Shown here: piece after piece, positions 1 through 9,406 of the stretch
Layout of the letters: every line of letters starts with the position of its first letter
Numbering within the stretch: position 1 is the stretch's first letter
Origin: Planctomycetota bacterium
Lineage (GTDB): Bacteria; Planctomycetota; UBA1135; GCA-002686595
Assembly (NCBI GenBank): GCA_009691855.1
Contig: SIAI01000004.1
Span: 89,536 to 153,535, forward strand
Length of the DNA stretch: 64,000 nt
Reading direction: 5' to 3'
Made by a program: the position numbers and the translations under genes
Notes under the pieces: model-generated
Told to the model about the DNA's origin: nothing
Database searches by the model: none
What the model saw: the letters and a program-made list of their open reading frames with translations, nothing else

Positions 1-870
1 GTGCGCGAGGTGCGCGCGAAAGTCGTCGTCGACGCGAGCGGCCAGTCGGGCATGCTCATGAACAAGCTCGAGCTGCGCATCTGGGACCCGCTGCTCGACA
101 AGGGCGCGATCTGGACGTACTGGGAGGGCGCGTACCGTGACACCGGGCGTGACGAGGGCGCCACGATGGTGCTGCAGACGGCCGACAAGAAGGGCTGGTT
201 CTGGTACATCCCGCTGCACGACAACCGGCTCAGCGTCGGCATCGTGCGCCCGTTCGACGACCTCTTCGGCGGCTCGGTCGAGAAGACGAAGACCGCGCAC
301 GGCGAGCGCTACGAGCAGGAGGTCGCGGCCTGCCCGGCGGTCGCGAAGCGCGTGGCAGGGGCGAAGCGCCTAACGGGCTACTTCGCGACCAAGGACTACT
401 CCTACCGCTCGACGACGGTCGCGGGCGACGGCTGGGTGCTCGTGGGCGACGCGTTTGGATTCCTAGACCCGCTGTACTCCTCGGGCGTGCTGCTCGCGCT
501 GCGCTCGGGCGAGATGGCCGCCGACGCGGTGGTCGAGGGGCTGAAGAAGAACGACGTCTCGGCCGCGCAGCTCGGCAAGTGGGGCGTGCCCTTCAACCAG
601 GGCGTCGATCGCATGCGGCGCCTGGTGTGCGAGTACTACGACGGCTTCAGCTTCGGCAACTTCATCAGGAGCTATCCCGAGCTGCGCGGCACGGTGACCG
701 ATCTGCTCATCGGCGACCTCTTCACCGACAAGGTCGACCGCGTGTGGGAGCCGATGGAGACGCAGTACCCCTCCGCGAAGCGCGCCCCGGTGCGCTGGAA
801 CGAGGGCCAGGCGCCGTCCGAGGACGAGAAGCAGAACGAGCTCGTGCTGCCCACCGGGTTGCGGCCCTGA
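1..870 (+). CDS. FAD-dependent oxidoreductase, C-terminal part (halogenase / geranylgeranyl-reductase-like)
   Basis: The reading frame is open from the first base, so the N-terminal FAD-binding Rossmann motif lies outside the window and the GTG at base 1 is probably not the true start. The visible 289 residues carry the second flavin-binding signature GDAFGFLDPLYSSG (about residues 149-162), which contacts the FAD ribityl/phosphate in this superfamily. They also have the aromatic WFWYIPL strand (about 66-72) typical of the substrate side of flavin-dependent halogenases and geranylgeranyl-reductase-like enzymes. The family oxidises, reduces or halogenates a small organic substrate with FAD. 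The substrate cannot be told from this sequence, and the halogenase WxWxIP motif lies outside or is not resolved. It ends 160 bases before the next gene, with two hairpins in between. Confidence 0.75.
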   Translation: MREVRAKVVVDASGQSGMLMNKLELRIWDPLLDKGAIWTYWEGAYRDTGRDEGATMVLQTADKKGWFWYIPLHDNRLSVGIVRPFDDLFGGSVEKTKTAHGERYEQEVAACPAVAKRVAGAKRLTGYFATKDYSYRSTTVAGDGWVLVGDAFGFLDPLYSSGVLLALRSGEMAADAVVEGLKKNDVSAAQLGKWGVPFNQGVDRMRRLVCEYYDGFSFGNFIRSYPELRGTVTDLLIGDLFTDKVDRVWEPMETQYPSAKRAPVRWNEGQAPSEDEKQNELVLPTGLRP

Positions 871-882
871 GCCCGTGAGCGA

Positions 883-902
883 GACTGCCGCTCTCGGCAG
901 TC
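883..902 (+). terminator. Hairpin after the flavoprotein gene
   Basis: An 8-bp perfect stem (GACTGCCG / CGGCAGTC) with a CTCT loop starts 12 bases after the stop codon. There is no U tract, so this is a candidate transcript end or RNA-stabilising hairpin rather than a proven intrinsic terminator. Confidence 0.4.
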
Positions 903-923
903 CGCTCTTGCGCGAAGTTCTTC

Positions 924-945
924 GGGCGCGAGTCCTCTCGCGCCC
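924..945. repeat. Short palindrome GGGCGCGAG-TCCT-CTCGCGCCC, copy 1
   Basis: A 9-bp perfect stem with TCCT loop. The same stem and loop recur at 29153-29176, also between a stop codon and the next gene, preceded both times by GCGCGAA. This recurrence points to a small dispersed REP-like element that may double as a terminator. Confidence 0.5.
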
Positions 946-1031
946 CACTTTGCCGCGCAACTTTGCCGCCCCGCGCGGGTAAGCTCCCCCGTCCGCCGAT
1001 GGCAGTCGGCGGCGAAAGGGCGGAGAGAGGC

Positions 1032-2453
1032 ATGAGACGGATCGTCGGCAGTTGGATCCTGCTCGCGCTCCTGGCAGGGGGCGCGGCGGGGCAGCTCGTG
1101 GACTTCGAGGCGCGGCGCGCGGAGGCGCAGAAGACGCTCACGGCGGGCCTCGAGGGCTACGTCGCCTGGTGTCAGGCGAACAACCTCTTCAACGAGCGCA
1201 AGAAGGCCTTCGAGTTCCTGCTCGAGCTCGACCCCGCGCACGCCGAGGCGCGCCGCCAATTGGGATTCACGCACCTGAAGGACGGCACCTGGAAGGCGCC
1301 GGAGAAGCCCAAGACCTTCCGCGACTTCGACCAGAAGGCGCTGGCCGAGGCGCCGCAGCGCTGGCGCGAGGCGAGCTCGGGCTACGTGGGCGCGCTGCTC
1401 GCGCTGCTGCAGACGAAGGGCCTCTCCAGCGAGCAGCGCGAGCCCGTCGCGCGCGAGGTGCTGCGCTTCGAGCCCGACAACGAGACGGTGCACGCGCTGC
1501 TCGGCGACGTGCGCGGCGAGAGCGGCTGGGTCCTGCCCGAGACGCTGGCTGCCAAGCAGCAGCGCGAGGCCCTGCGCGCCCAGATCAAGGCGGCCTTCGA
1601 GGGCGCGAGCGCGGCCGCGCCGGCGAAGTTGAACGAGCGCGAGAGCCGGATCCCGCTCGCCCTGAAGGCCTTCACCGCGCCCGGCGTGCGCATCGTCGGC
1701 ACGGCGGGCGAGGAGGAGCTGCAGCTCGCCGCGCAGGCCGTGCAGGCGCTGCAGCGGCTGCTGCAGTCGGTGTTCCACTCGCAGCACGCGCTGCCGAAGG
1801 ACACGACGGTGTTCCTGCTCGCCGATCCGAAGCACAAGGACGCCTTCCTCGCGCACCATCCGGGCGTCCCGCCCGGCGAGGTGGCGCGCTACGCGTTCAT
1901 GGAGGGCAGCGGCATCCAGGGCACGAACGACTTCGCCTTCTGGACCGGCGACTCGCAGCGGCGCATCGACGGCAGTGTCCGTCTGTTGCTCGGCTACTGG
2001 CTCTCGGGCGCGTTCCAGATCAGCGTGGACCAGGGCTGGGCCTACGAGGGTTTCGGCCTGTACCTCACGCGCGCGCTGGTGCGCACGCGCATGACCTGGC
2101 TGGCGGCGCCCGCGGCGGGTGCGAACCCGCAGACGGACATGGCGCTGCGCCAGAAGCTGATGGAGCCCGACACGAACTGGATGGACGAGGCCTTCCGCCT
2201 GTACGAGGAGCAGCGCGCGCCGGCGCTGGTCGAGCTGTTCAAGAAGAACGCCGGCGCGCTGACGACCGAGGACGTGCTGCTCTCCTACGCGCTGGCCACG
2301 TACCTGCTCGAGGCCCACGCCGCCATCGTGCCGCCGCTCTTGACGCGCCTCGGCGCCGGCTACGTGCCGGCCTCCGCGCTGCAGGAAGCGCTCGATCTCG
2401 ACCTCGGCGCCTTCGAGCGCCGCTTCCACCGCTGGCTGTCGGAGCGCAAATGA
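1032..2453 (+). CDS. Secreted hypothetical protein, peptidase-MA/DUF1570-like without zinc motif
   Basis: The ATG at 1032 is preferred over the upstream in-frame starts because GGAGAGAGG lies just before it and because it opens a signal peptide (MRRIVGSWILLALLAGGAAG). The mature 470-odd residues are helical, with a TPR-like stretch around residues 30-110. The C-terminal half has the order seen in gluzincin-like peptidase-MA proteins, including the GWAYEGFGLYL segment where such enzymes carry EGxA. The HExxH zinc motif is absent, so catalysis is unlikely. It is probably exported to the periplasm. The stop codon overlaps the ATG of the next gene, which is similar in build, so the two are likely co-translated. 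Function unknown. Confidence 0.7.
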   Translation: MRRIVGSWILLALLAGGAAGQLVDFEARRAEAQKTLTAGLEGYVAWCQANNLFNERKKAFEFLLELDPAHAEARRQLGFTHLKDGTWKAPEKPKTFRDFDQKALAEAPQRWREASSGYVGALLALLQTKGLSSEQREPVAREVLRFEPDNETVHALLGDVRGESGWVLPETLAAKQQREALRAQIKAAFEGASAAAPAKLNERESRIPLALKAFTAPGVRIVGTAGEEELQLAAQAVQALQRLLQSVFHSQHALPKDTTVFLLADPKHKDAFLAHHPGVPPGEVARYAFMEGSGIQGTNDFAFWTGDSQRRIDGSVRLLLGYWLSGAFQISVDQGWAYEGFGLYLTRALVRTRMTWLAAPAAGANPQTDMALRQKLMEPDTNWMDEAFRLYEEQRAPALVELFKKNAGALTTEDVLLSYALATYLLEAHAAIVPPLLTRLGAGYVPASALQEALDLDLGAFERRFHRWLSERK

Positions 2454-3664
2454 GCACCGTCCTCTCGATCGCGTGTGCGTTGCTGGCGTGGCACTCGGGT
2501 GGCGACGCGCCCGTGCACTGGGGCGACAAGGAGCTGAAGAGCGGGGAGCTGCCGGAGGAGATGCCGGCCAGCGCGCGCGCCGCCTTGACGGCCTGGCGCG
2601 AGTGGTGCGCGGCCCACGAGTACCGCCTCGACCTCGACCGCGCCGGGCGCCTCCTGCTCATCAGCCGACGCTCGAACGACAGCGCGCCGCGGCAGCTCGA
2701 GCTCGCGCTCTCGGTGGTCGAGCGCTTCGATCTCGACTTGCCCGCGCCGCCCACGCGCCGTGAGGTGGCGCCGCTCACGCTCGCCGCCAAGCCCAAGGAT
2801 GCACCCAAGCCCGCGCGCGGCGAGAAGCCCCTGCCCGAGGATCCCGAGGATCCCGAGGGCGCCGACCACCCCTGGAAGCTCGCCCCGGTCAAGCCCGAGC
2901 CCGAGACCAGCGCGCCGCCGGTCGAGGAGAAGTGGGGCTCCCAGGACGGGCCGCTCGACACGCAGACGATGGTGCTGTTCATCGTCACCGATCAGGACGA
3001 CTTCGAGGCCCTGCTGGCGAAGCTCGCCGAGGCCTTCGCGTACCTCGCCGGCTGGGCCAAGGGCGCCGAGGCGCTGGCGGGCTTCGTGCTCGGCGATCCG
3101 CTGACCGCCGCGTACCTCGCGAACCCGCCGGGCGTCGAGGAATGGGACCCCGACCACGAGCTGATCAACCGCCTGGCGCGCCTGTGCGTCCTGCGGCGCT
3201 TCGCCGAGCTGCCCAACTGGTTCGTGCAGGGCTATGCCTGGCACATGGAGATCGCGCTGCGCCAGGCGGTCTACTGCTTCCCCTGGCGCGACGAGTTCGT
3301 GGGCGTCGGCGAGCACTCCGGCTGGCCGGGCCTGGTGCACAACCAGTTCAAGAGCGCGGCCCTCAAGCCCTCCGACTTCCTGGGCTGGAAGCGCGGCAAG
3401 TACGTGGACACGGCCGCCAAGGCGAGCTTCGGCGCGGTCGAGTTCCTGCTGGCGAAACACAAGGCCGAGCTGCCCGACCTGCTCGACCACCTGCGCGTGC
3501 ACCGCGAGGAACACGGCCGCACCCTGGACGACCCCACGCACTGGCGCCGCGACACCGAGTACGAGATCCCCGTCGCCGAGCAGCAGAAGCTCCTCGTCGA
3601 GCACCTCGGCGCGCAGTACCTGGACCACGCCACGATCTTCTTCCGCCAAGAGATCGACAAGTGA
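2450..3664 (+). CDS. Secreted hypothetical protein, second member of the pair
   Basis: The ATG overlaps the preceding stop codon (ATGA). The 404-residue product starts with a short hydrophobic leader (MSTVLSIACALLAW) and has an acidic/proline-rich linker at about residues 105-165. Its C-terminal domain resembles the upstream protein in layout: an HEL segment (DPDHELINRLAR) and a downstream GYAWHME segment sit where the zinc ligands and second glutamate of peptidase-MA proteins are found, but a complete HExxH is missing. It is probably periplasmic and acts with its neighbour. No enzymatic role can be assigned. A REP-like palindrome begins 50 bases after the stop. Confidence 0.7.
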   Translation: MSTVLSIACALLAWHSGGDAPVHWGDKELKSGELPEEMPASARAALTAWREWCAAHEYRLDLDRAGRLLLISRRSNDSAPRQLELALSVVERFDLDLPAPPTRREVAPLTLAAKPKDAPKPARGEKPLPEDPEDPEGADHPWKLAPVKPEPETSAPPVEEKWGSQDGPLDTQTMVLFIVTDQDDFEALLAKLAEAFAYLAGWAKGAEALAGFVLGDPLTAAYLANPPGVEEWDPDHELINRLARLCVLRRFAELPNWFVQGYAWHMEIALRQAVYCFPWRDEFVGVGEHSGWPGLVHNQFKSAALKPSDFLGWKRGKYVDTAAKASFGAVEFLLAKHKAELPDLLDHLRVHREEHGRTLDDPTHWRRDTEYEIPVAEQQKLLVEHLGAQYLDHATIFFRQEIDK

Positions 3665-3714
3665 GCGGGTGAGCGAGGATCGCTCGCGCGAGCGGAGCCC
3701 GCCTTGCTTTCCCC

Positions 3715-3786
3715 GGGACCGCCGGGCTCCAGCCCGGCTGCTCTTCGACGGCATGATGAAGAGCCGGGCTGGAGCCCGGCGGTCCC
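3715..3786. repeat. Palindromic element GGGACCGCCGGGCTCCAGCCCGGC, copy 1
   Basis: The arms 3715-3738 and 3763-3786 are a 24-bp perfect inverted repeat around a short loop, and each arm itself contains the GCCGGGCT/AGCCCGGC palindrome. A second copy with diverged left arm lies at 7852-7951. This BIME-like arrangement is commonly seen as a dispersed element in GC-rich genomes. It occupies most of the 184-base gap before the P-loop gene. Confidence 0.8.
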
Positions 3787-3848
3787 AGGGGCGCGCACCG
3801 AACCCGGCCCTTGCGTCCGAGCTCCAGCCGTCGACAATCCCTGCGACC

Positions 3849-5975
3849 ATGCACCAGAGCGAGCTCGCCCTCTTCGCGCAATCCTTCCAGCGCGCCCTCG
3901 CTCCGCTCGCCGCCGCCCTGCGTCAGGCGAGCGAGGTCCTGCGCGCGCGCTCGACGCAGCTCGAGCTGCCCTTCGCCTCCGACGACCTCGCGGCACAGCT
4001 CGCCGCCCTGGAGGGCGAACTGCAGGCGCTGCTGGCGCGCGTCGCCGCCGAGCGCGCCACGCTGTTCGTGTTCGGGCCGGCCAAGTCCGGCAAGTCCACC
4101 CTGCTCGACGCGCTGACCGCGGCGCGCGTCAGCGAGGTTTCGATCCTGCCCGGCTATCCGTGCGTGCGCGTGACGCGCCACGCCAGCGAGCAGAGCGCGC
4201 TGCTCGCGCGCTTCGACGGCCAGAGCGAGCTCGTGCCCGATCCTTCCGCACTCGCGCTGGTGCTGCAGCGCGCGCACGTCGAGCTGTGCGCGGCCGTGCG
4301 CGCGGTCCAGGACCGGGGCGAGCCCTTCGACGCGGCGCGGCACCTGCCCCAGGCCCTGCGACGCAGCGAGCGCGCGCTCTGTGCGCCGTTGCTCGAGCGC
4401 TCGGCGCTGGAGCTGGTCGAGTGCCCGCCGGTGCACGGCGCGCTGTTCCCGAGCTACGCGGCGCAGCTGGTGGGCGAGCCCGAGCGCGCGCGCGCGGCGG
4501 TGTTCGTGGTGCGCGCCGCGCAGCTGTGCGACGCGGCCACATTCGACGGCATCGAGGACCTGCTCGCGGCCTTCGAGCGCCTGATCCTGGTGCTCAATCT
4601 GGACGACCGCAGCCGCGAGCTGTCGCGCGCCGGCGAGCTGGTGGCCGGCCCCGAGCGCGAGGATCCCGCGCGCCTGCTCGCCGCCTTCGAGGAGCTGACG
4701 ACCTCCGCGCCGCTGGCGCGCGCGCTGCACTCGGGACGCGTGCCGGTGCTCGCCCTGGACCTCCTGGAGGCCGCGCGCGCGCGGCTTTCGGGGGCTGAGG
4801 ACGCGCCCGTCGCCGGCGCCGCGCGGCGCAGCCGACTGGGCGATCTGTTGCGCGAGCTGGGCGGCGTGCTGGACGTGCACGAACTGTTGCACGCGCTGGA
4901 GACGAGCGCCCTGCGCCGCGCGCGCGAGCTCCTGGCCGAGGCGCGCGAGCTGGCGGCGACGGGCGGACTCTCCGAGCTGCACCCGCGGCGCTCGGCGGCC
5001 GCGCAGGAGCGCGCCGCGCTGGAGCGCGTCGTCCTGGCCCTGGAGCGTCTGCAGGCGCGCGAGGCGAGCCTGTGGGCGGCCGAGGAGCTGTTCGAGGGCC
5101 TGCGAGCGCAGCTGGCGAGCGCGCTCGGCGCGCGCGCCGCCGCCCTGGCGCAGGAACTCCGCGCGCCGCTCGCGCGCGCGATCGAGGACTGGTTCAGCGA
5201 CGGCACGAGCCTGGCCGCGCTGATGCAAGCCGCGCTCGCGCCGCGCCTCGAGGCGGCGCGCGGCGAGCTGGCGCGGACGGCCGAGCGCGCGCTGCGCTCG
5301 GCGCTGGCCCAGACCAGCGAGGCCGGGCTCTCGCTCGCCGCGCGCACTGATCTGGTCGAGGCGCGCGTGGCGCTGGCCGATCTGCTGCGGCCGCGCGCGG
5401 GGGCCGAAGGCGCGCTCGTCGCGCGCGCCTCGCCGGCGCTGCGCGTGCTGGACGTCAGCTCGATCCCGGTGCGGCCGCGCCTCGGCCAGCGCCTGGTCTT
5501 CCGCGCCGAGGACGAGGTGCGCCGCGCGCTTTTGGGCTCGCCTGAGTCCCCCGAACGCGCGCTCAGCAGCGAGGACAAGGCGCGGCGCCTCGGCGCCGAG
5601 GCACGCGCCGCGCTGCAGCGCTCGGCCGCCGAGCGCGCCGAGGCGATCCTGGCCGAGGAGGCCCGCGCGCTGGCGCAGCACCTGGCGCAGGGCGCGCTGG
5701 CGGGCTTCGTGGAGGAGTTGCACGGCTTGTGCGCGCGCGGGCGCGAGCGCGCCCAGGTTCCGGCGCGCGCCCTGGACGCGCGCATCGAGGAGTGGAGCGC
5801 GCTGGCGGAGGCCTTGCACGCGCTCGCGCCGGTGTGCGCGCGCACCGAGGGCGCGCTGGCCGAGCTCGTGGAGCGCTTCGAGCATGCCGGCGTGCTCGTG
5901 CCGGCGGCGCGCACGGAAGCCAGCCTCGCGGACGAGCTCGAGCGCGAGGAGCGTGGCGAGGTGGTAGAGCGATGA
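3849..5975 (+). CDS. P-loop NTPase, dynamin-like GTPase with degenerate G motifs
   Basis: The ATG at 3849 is chosen because the open frame upstream runs through the palindromic repeat. The 708-residue product has a Walker A/G1 motif GPAKSGKST at about residues 76-84. A plausible G3 region (LVECPP, about 190) and a G4-like LNLDD (about 250) are both departures from the canonical DxxG and TKxD. The rest is almost entirely Ala/Glu/Arg/Leu helix with long coiled-coil character, as in bacterial dynamin-like membrane-remodelling proteins. Its stop overlaps the start of a lipoprotein gene (ATGA), suggesting a membrane-associated pair. An SMC-like or Era-like P-loop protein is the alternative. Confidence 0.6.
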   Translation: MHQSELALFAQSFQRALAPLAAALRQASEVLRARSTQLELPFASDDLAAQLAALEGELQALLARVAAERATLFVFGPAKSGKSTLLDALTAARVSEVSILPGYPCVRVTRHASEQSALLARFDGQSELVPDPSALALVLQRAHVELCAAVRAVQDRGEPFDAARHLPQALRRSERALCAPLLERSALELVECPPVHGALFPSYAAQLVGEPERARAAVFVVRAAQLCDAATFDGIEDLLAAFERLILVLNLDDRSRELSRAGELVAGPEREDPARLLAAFEELTTSAPLARALHSGRVPVLALDLLEAARARLSGAEDAPVAGAARRSRLGDLLRELGGVLDVHELLHALETSALRRARELLAEARELAATGGLSELHPRRSAAAQERAALERVVLALERLQAREASLWAAEELFEGLRAQLASALGARAAALAQELRAPLARAIEDWFSDGTSLAALMQAALAPRLEAARGELARTAERALRSALAQTSEAGLSLAARTDLVEARVALADLLRPRAGAEGALVARASPALRVLDVSSIPVRPRLGQRLVFRAEDEVRRALLGSPESPERALSSEDKARRLGAEARAALQRSAAERAEAILAEEARALAQHLAQGALAGFVEELHGLCARGRERAQVPARALDARIEEWSALAEALHALAPVCARTEGALAELVERFEHAGVLVPAARTEASLADELEREERGEVVER

Positions 5976-6448
5976 GCCCGCGCCTTCTCGTCGCGCTCGC
6001 GCTGCTGCTCGGCGCCTGCGGCGCGGAGCCGTCCGGGCCGCCAACTCTGCTCTCGGGCGCAGAGTCCGAGGCGCTGGTGGACGCGCACCTCGGTGCGCGC
6101 GGGGACGCGCCCGCGCCGACGGCCGAGCCGGCTCCGGCCGTCGAGCGCTTGACGCTCGGCGCGCGCATCCTCGACGAGCGCTACCAGCCGCTGGCGGGCG
6201 CGCGCCTCGCCTGGCTGGAGCGCGCCGCCGACGGCAGCGAGCTGGAGCGCGCCTTCGCCCTCGCCGAGCGCAACGGAACCGTGTGGCTGGCGCTCGAGCG
6301 CGCGCAGCTGCCGGCCGAAGGCGGGCTGCAACTCGCCCTGAGCGCGCCGGGCCGCGCAACTCAGCGGCTGGAGCTCGCGCGCGCGCGCTGGGGCGAGTCG
6401 GTGTGCCTGCTGGGCGAATTCACGCTCGCGCCCGCGTCCACGAAGTGA
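5972..6448 (+). CDS. Lipoprotein of unknown function
   Basis: The start codon overlaps the stop of the P-loop NTPase gene. The 158-residue product has a type II signal peptide with lipobox LLLGAC (cysteine at about residue 16), a low-complexity Pro/Ala linker, and a small C-terminal beta domain (about 60-155) of the carboxypeptidase-regulatory / transthyretin-like type (LGARILDERYQPLAGARLAWL). It would be anchored in the inner or outer membrane facing the periplasm. Coupling to the dynamin-like gene is the only functional hint. Confidence 0.65.
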   Translation: MSPRLLVALALLLGACGAEPSGPPTLLSGAESEALVDAHLGARGDAPAPTAEPAPAVERLTLGARILDERYQPLAGARLAWLERAADGSELERAFALAERNGTVWLALERAQLPAEGGLQLALSAPGRATQRLELARARWGESVCLLGEFTLAPASTK

Positions 6449-6464
6449 GCGGGCGCGCGCCGCG

Positions 6465-6572
6465 TCAGTGCGGCTCGGCCGCGAATTGCGCGCAGGTCAC
6501 CACCTGGCCCTTGGGCGCGCGCACGACGGCCTCGCTCGAGCCGTAGAACGTCTTGCGCTCGGCGACGATCCC
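6465..6572 (-). pseudogene. Possible 3' remnant of a gene
   Basis: On the minus strand about 35 codons with strong GC3 bias end in a stop at 6465 and read like a genuine protein C-terminus (ERKTFYGSS, then KGQVVTCAQF). No start codon is close; the open frame runs upstream into the start of xylA. It may be the decayed end of a lost gene or chance. I do not recognise the family. Confidence 0.25.
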
Positions 6573-6630
6573 GCTCGCCGCTCCCCATCCCGACCCGCTT
6601 CTGCCACAATCCGCCGCGGAGGTCCTCCCA

Positions 6631-7845
<1,215 letters not shown>

Positions 7846-7851
7846 GCCTCG

Positions 7852-7951
7852 GGTCCTGGGAGCGCCGGGCTCCAGCCCGGCCTCTGTTTCTTTTTCTCCT
7901 TCCTCTCTCCGCGGCGATCCGAGCCGGGCTGGAGCCCGGCGGTCCCAGGGA
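7852..7951. repeat. Palindromic element, copy 2, between xylA and xylB
   Basis: The arms 7852-7884 and 7921-7951 both contain GCCGGGCTCCAGCCCGGC or its complement and pair with few mismatches around a pyrimidine-rich loop. The right arm matches the right arm of the copy at 3759-3786 (GAGCCGGGCTGGAGCCCGGC and onward). It fills the whole 112-base xylA-xylB gap, and could stabilise the upstream xylA mRNA or reduce read-through. Confidence 0.8.
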
Positions 7952-7957
7952 CAGCGA

Positions 7958-9397
7958 ATGACCGACCTCTTCCTCGGCCTCGACGTGGGCACGCAGGGCA
8001 CGAAGGCGCTGCTAGTCGACGAGCGCGCGATCGTCGGGCGAGCGGCGTCCGCCTACGAGCTGCTGCCCGATCTCCCGCCCGGCGCGGCCGAGCAGCACCC
8101 CGAGACGTGGTGGAGCGCGGTGCGCGCGTGCGTGCGCGAGCTGGGGCAGAGCGTGGACCTCGCGCGCGTGCGCGGAATCGGCGTTTCCGGCCAGCAGCAC
8201 GGCTTCGTCGCGCTCGACGCTGCGCGGCTCGTGCTGCGTCCGGCGAAGCTGTGGTGCGATACGAGCACCGCCGCCGAGGCGCGCGAGCTCACGCAGATGC
8301 TCGGCCGCGCCGTGCCGACCGGCTTCACGGCATCGAAGATCCTGTGGTTGAAGCGCCACGAGCCGCAACACTTCGCGCGCCTCGCGCACGTGCTCCTGCC
8401 GCACGACTGGCTCAACTTCCGTCTCAGCGGCGAGCTGGCGATGGAGTGCGGCGACGCCTCGGGCACGGGCCTGTTCGACCCCGCCGCGCGCGCCTTCGAC
8501 GCGCGCGCGTGCTACGCCATCGACGAGTCGCTGGCCGCGAAGCTGCCGCGCCTCGTCGCGCCGGAGGAACCGATGGGGCGCCTGACGAAGGCGGCGGCGA
8601 GCGAGCTCGGCCTCCCCGCCGGCATCCCCATCGCCCCCGGCGGCGGCGACAACATGTGCGCCGCGATCGGCAGCGGCGCCACGCGCCCGGGCGTGGCCAC
8701 GCTCTCGCTGGGCACCTCGGCCACGGTGTTCGCCTACGCGCGCACGCCGGTGCTCGATCCGGCGGGCGCGATCGCGCCCTTCTGCGACTCGACCGGCGGC
8801 TACCTGCCGCTGCTGTGCGTGATGAACGCGACGGGCGTGTTGCACGAGGTGGCGCGCGCGTTCCCGGGCGAGGATCTCGAGTCGTTGACGCGTGCGGCGC
8901 GCGACGTCGCGCCGGGCTGCGACGGGTTGCTGTTCCTGCCGTACCTCGCGGGCGAGCGCGTGCCCGATCTGCCGCAGGCGAGCGGGACCCTGCTCGGCAT
9001 CCGCCCGGGCTCGCTCACACCCGCGCGGATGTTCCGCGCAGCGCTGGAAGGCGTCAGCCTGAACCTCGCCTGGGGCGTCGAGCGCCTGCGCGCGCTCGGC
9101 CTCGCGATCGACTCGGTGCGCCTGGTCGGCGGCGGCGCGAAGAACGAGCTGTGGGCGTCGATGCTCGCCGATTGTCTAGGCGCGCGCGTGCAGCGGCTGG
9201 CGGAGAGCGAGTCGGCGGCGCTCGGGGCGGCGCTGCAGGCGGCGTGGATCGTGCGCCGCGGCTCGCTGGACGAGCTCGCGCACAGGTTCGTGGGCTTCGA
9301 CGGCGTGCCGTTCGAGCCGGATGGCGCGCGCGTGGCCGTCTACCGGGACGCGCTCGCGCGCTTCCGCAAGAGCGTGGAGCGCGTCCACGGCGCGTAG
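7958..9397 (+). CDS. xylB: Xylulokinase
   Basis: An FGGY-family kinase that phosphorylates D-xylulose to xylulose 5-phosphate for the pentose phosphate pathway. The 479-residue product begins with the ATPase motif GLDVGTQGTKALLVD (about 5-19). It also has GVSGQQHGF (about 74), the phosphate-2 and adenosine motifs LSLGTSATVF and VGGGAKNELW (about 388), and the usual two actin-like lobes. The ATG lies 6 bases after the palindromic repeat, so the repeat effectively forms the 5' untranslated region. Pairing with xylA supports the substrate assignment over other FGGY sugars. Confidence 0.93.
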   Translation: MTDLFLGLDVGTQGTKALLVDERAIVGRAASAYELLPDLPPGAAEQHPETWWSAVRACVRELGQSVDLARVRGIGVSGQQHGFVALDAARLVLRPAKLWCDTSTAAEARELTQMLGRAVPTGFTASKILWLKRHEPQHFARLAHVLLPHDWLNFRLSGELAMECGDASGTGLFDPAARAFDARACYAIDESLAAKLPRLVAPEEPMGRLTKAAASELGLPAGIPIAPGGGDNMCAAIGSGATRPGVATLSLGTSATVFAYARTPVLDPAGAIAPFCDSTGGYLPLLCVMNATGVLHEVARAFPGEDLESLTRAARDVAPGCDGLLFLPYLAGERVPDLPQASGTLLGIRPGSLTPARMFRAALEGVSLNLAWGVERLRALGLAIDSVRLVGGGAKNELWASMLADCLGARVQRLAESESAALGAALQAAWIVRRGSLDELAHRFVGFDGVPFEPDGARVAVYRDALARFRKSVERVHGA

Positions 9398-9406
9398 CGC
9401 CGAAGC

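Noticed and set aside
672..2429. Long minus-strand frame opposite the secreted pair
   Set aside because: The forward frame has RBS and signal peptide; the antisense product is repetitive and lacks any start context.
4454..6331. Long minus-strand frame opposite the dynamin-like gene
   Set aside because: Composition is Arg/Ala/Ser-rich with no recognisable motif, typical of a shadow frame.
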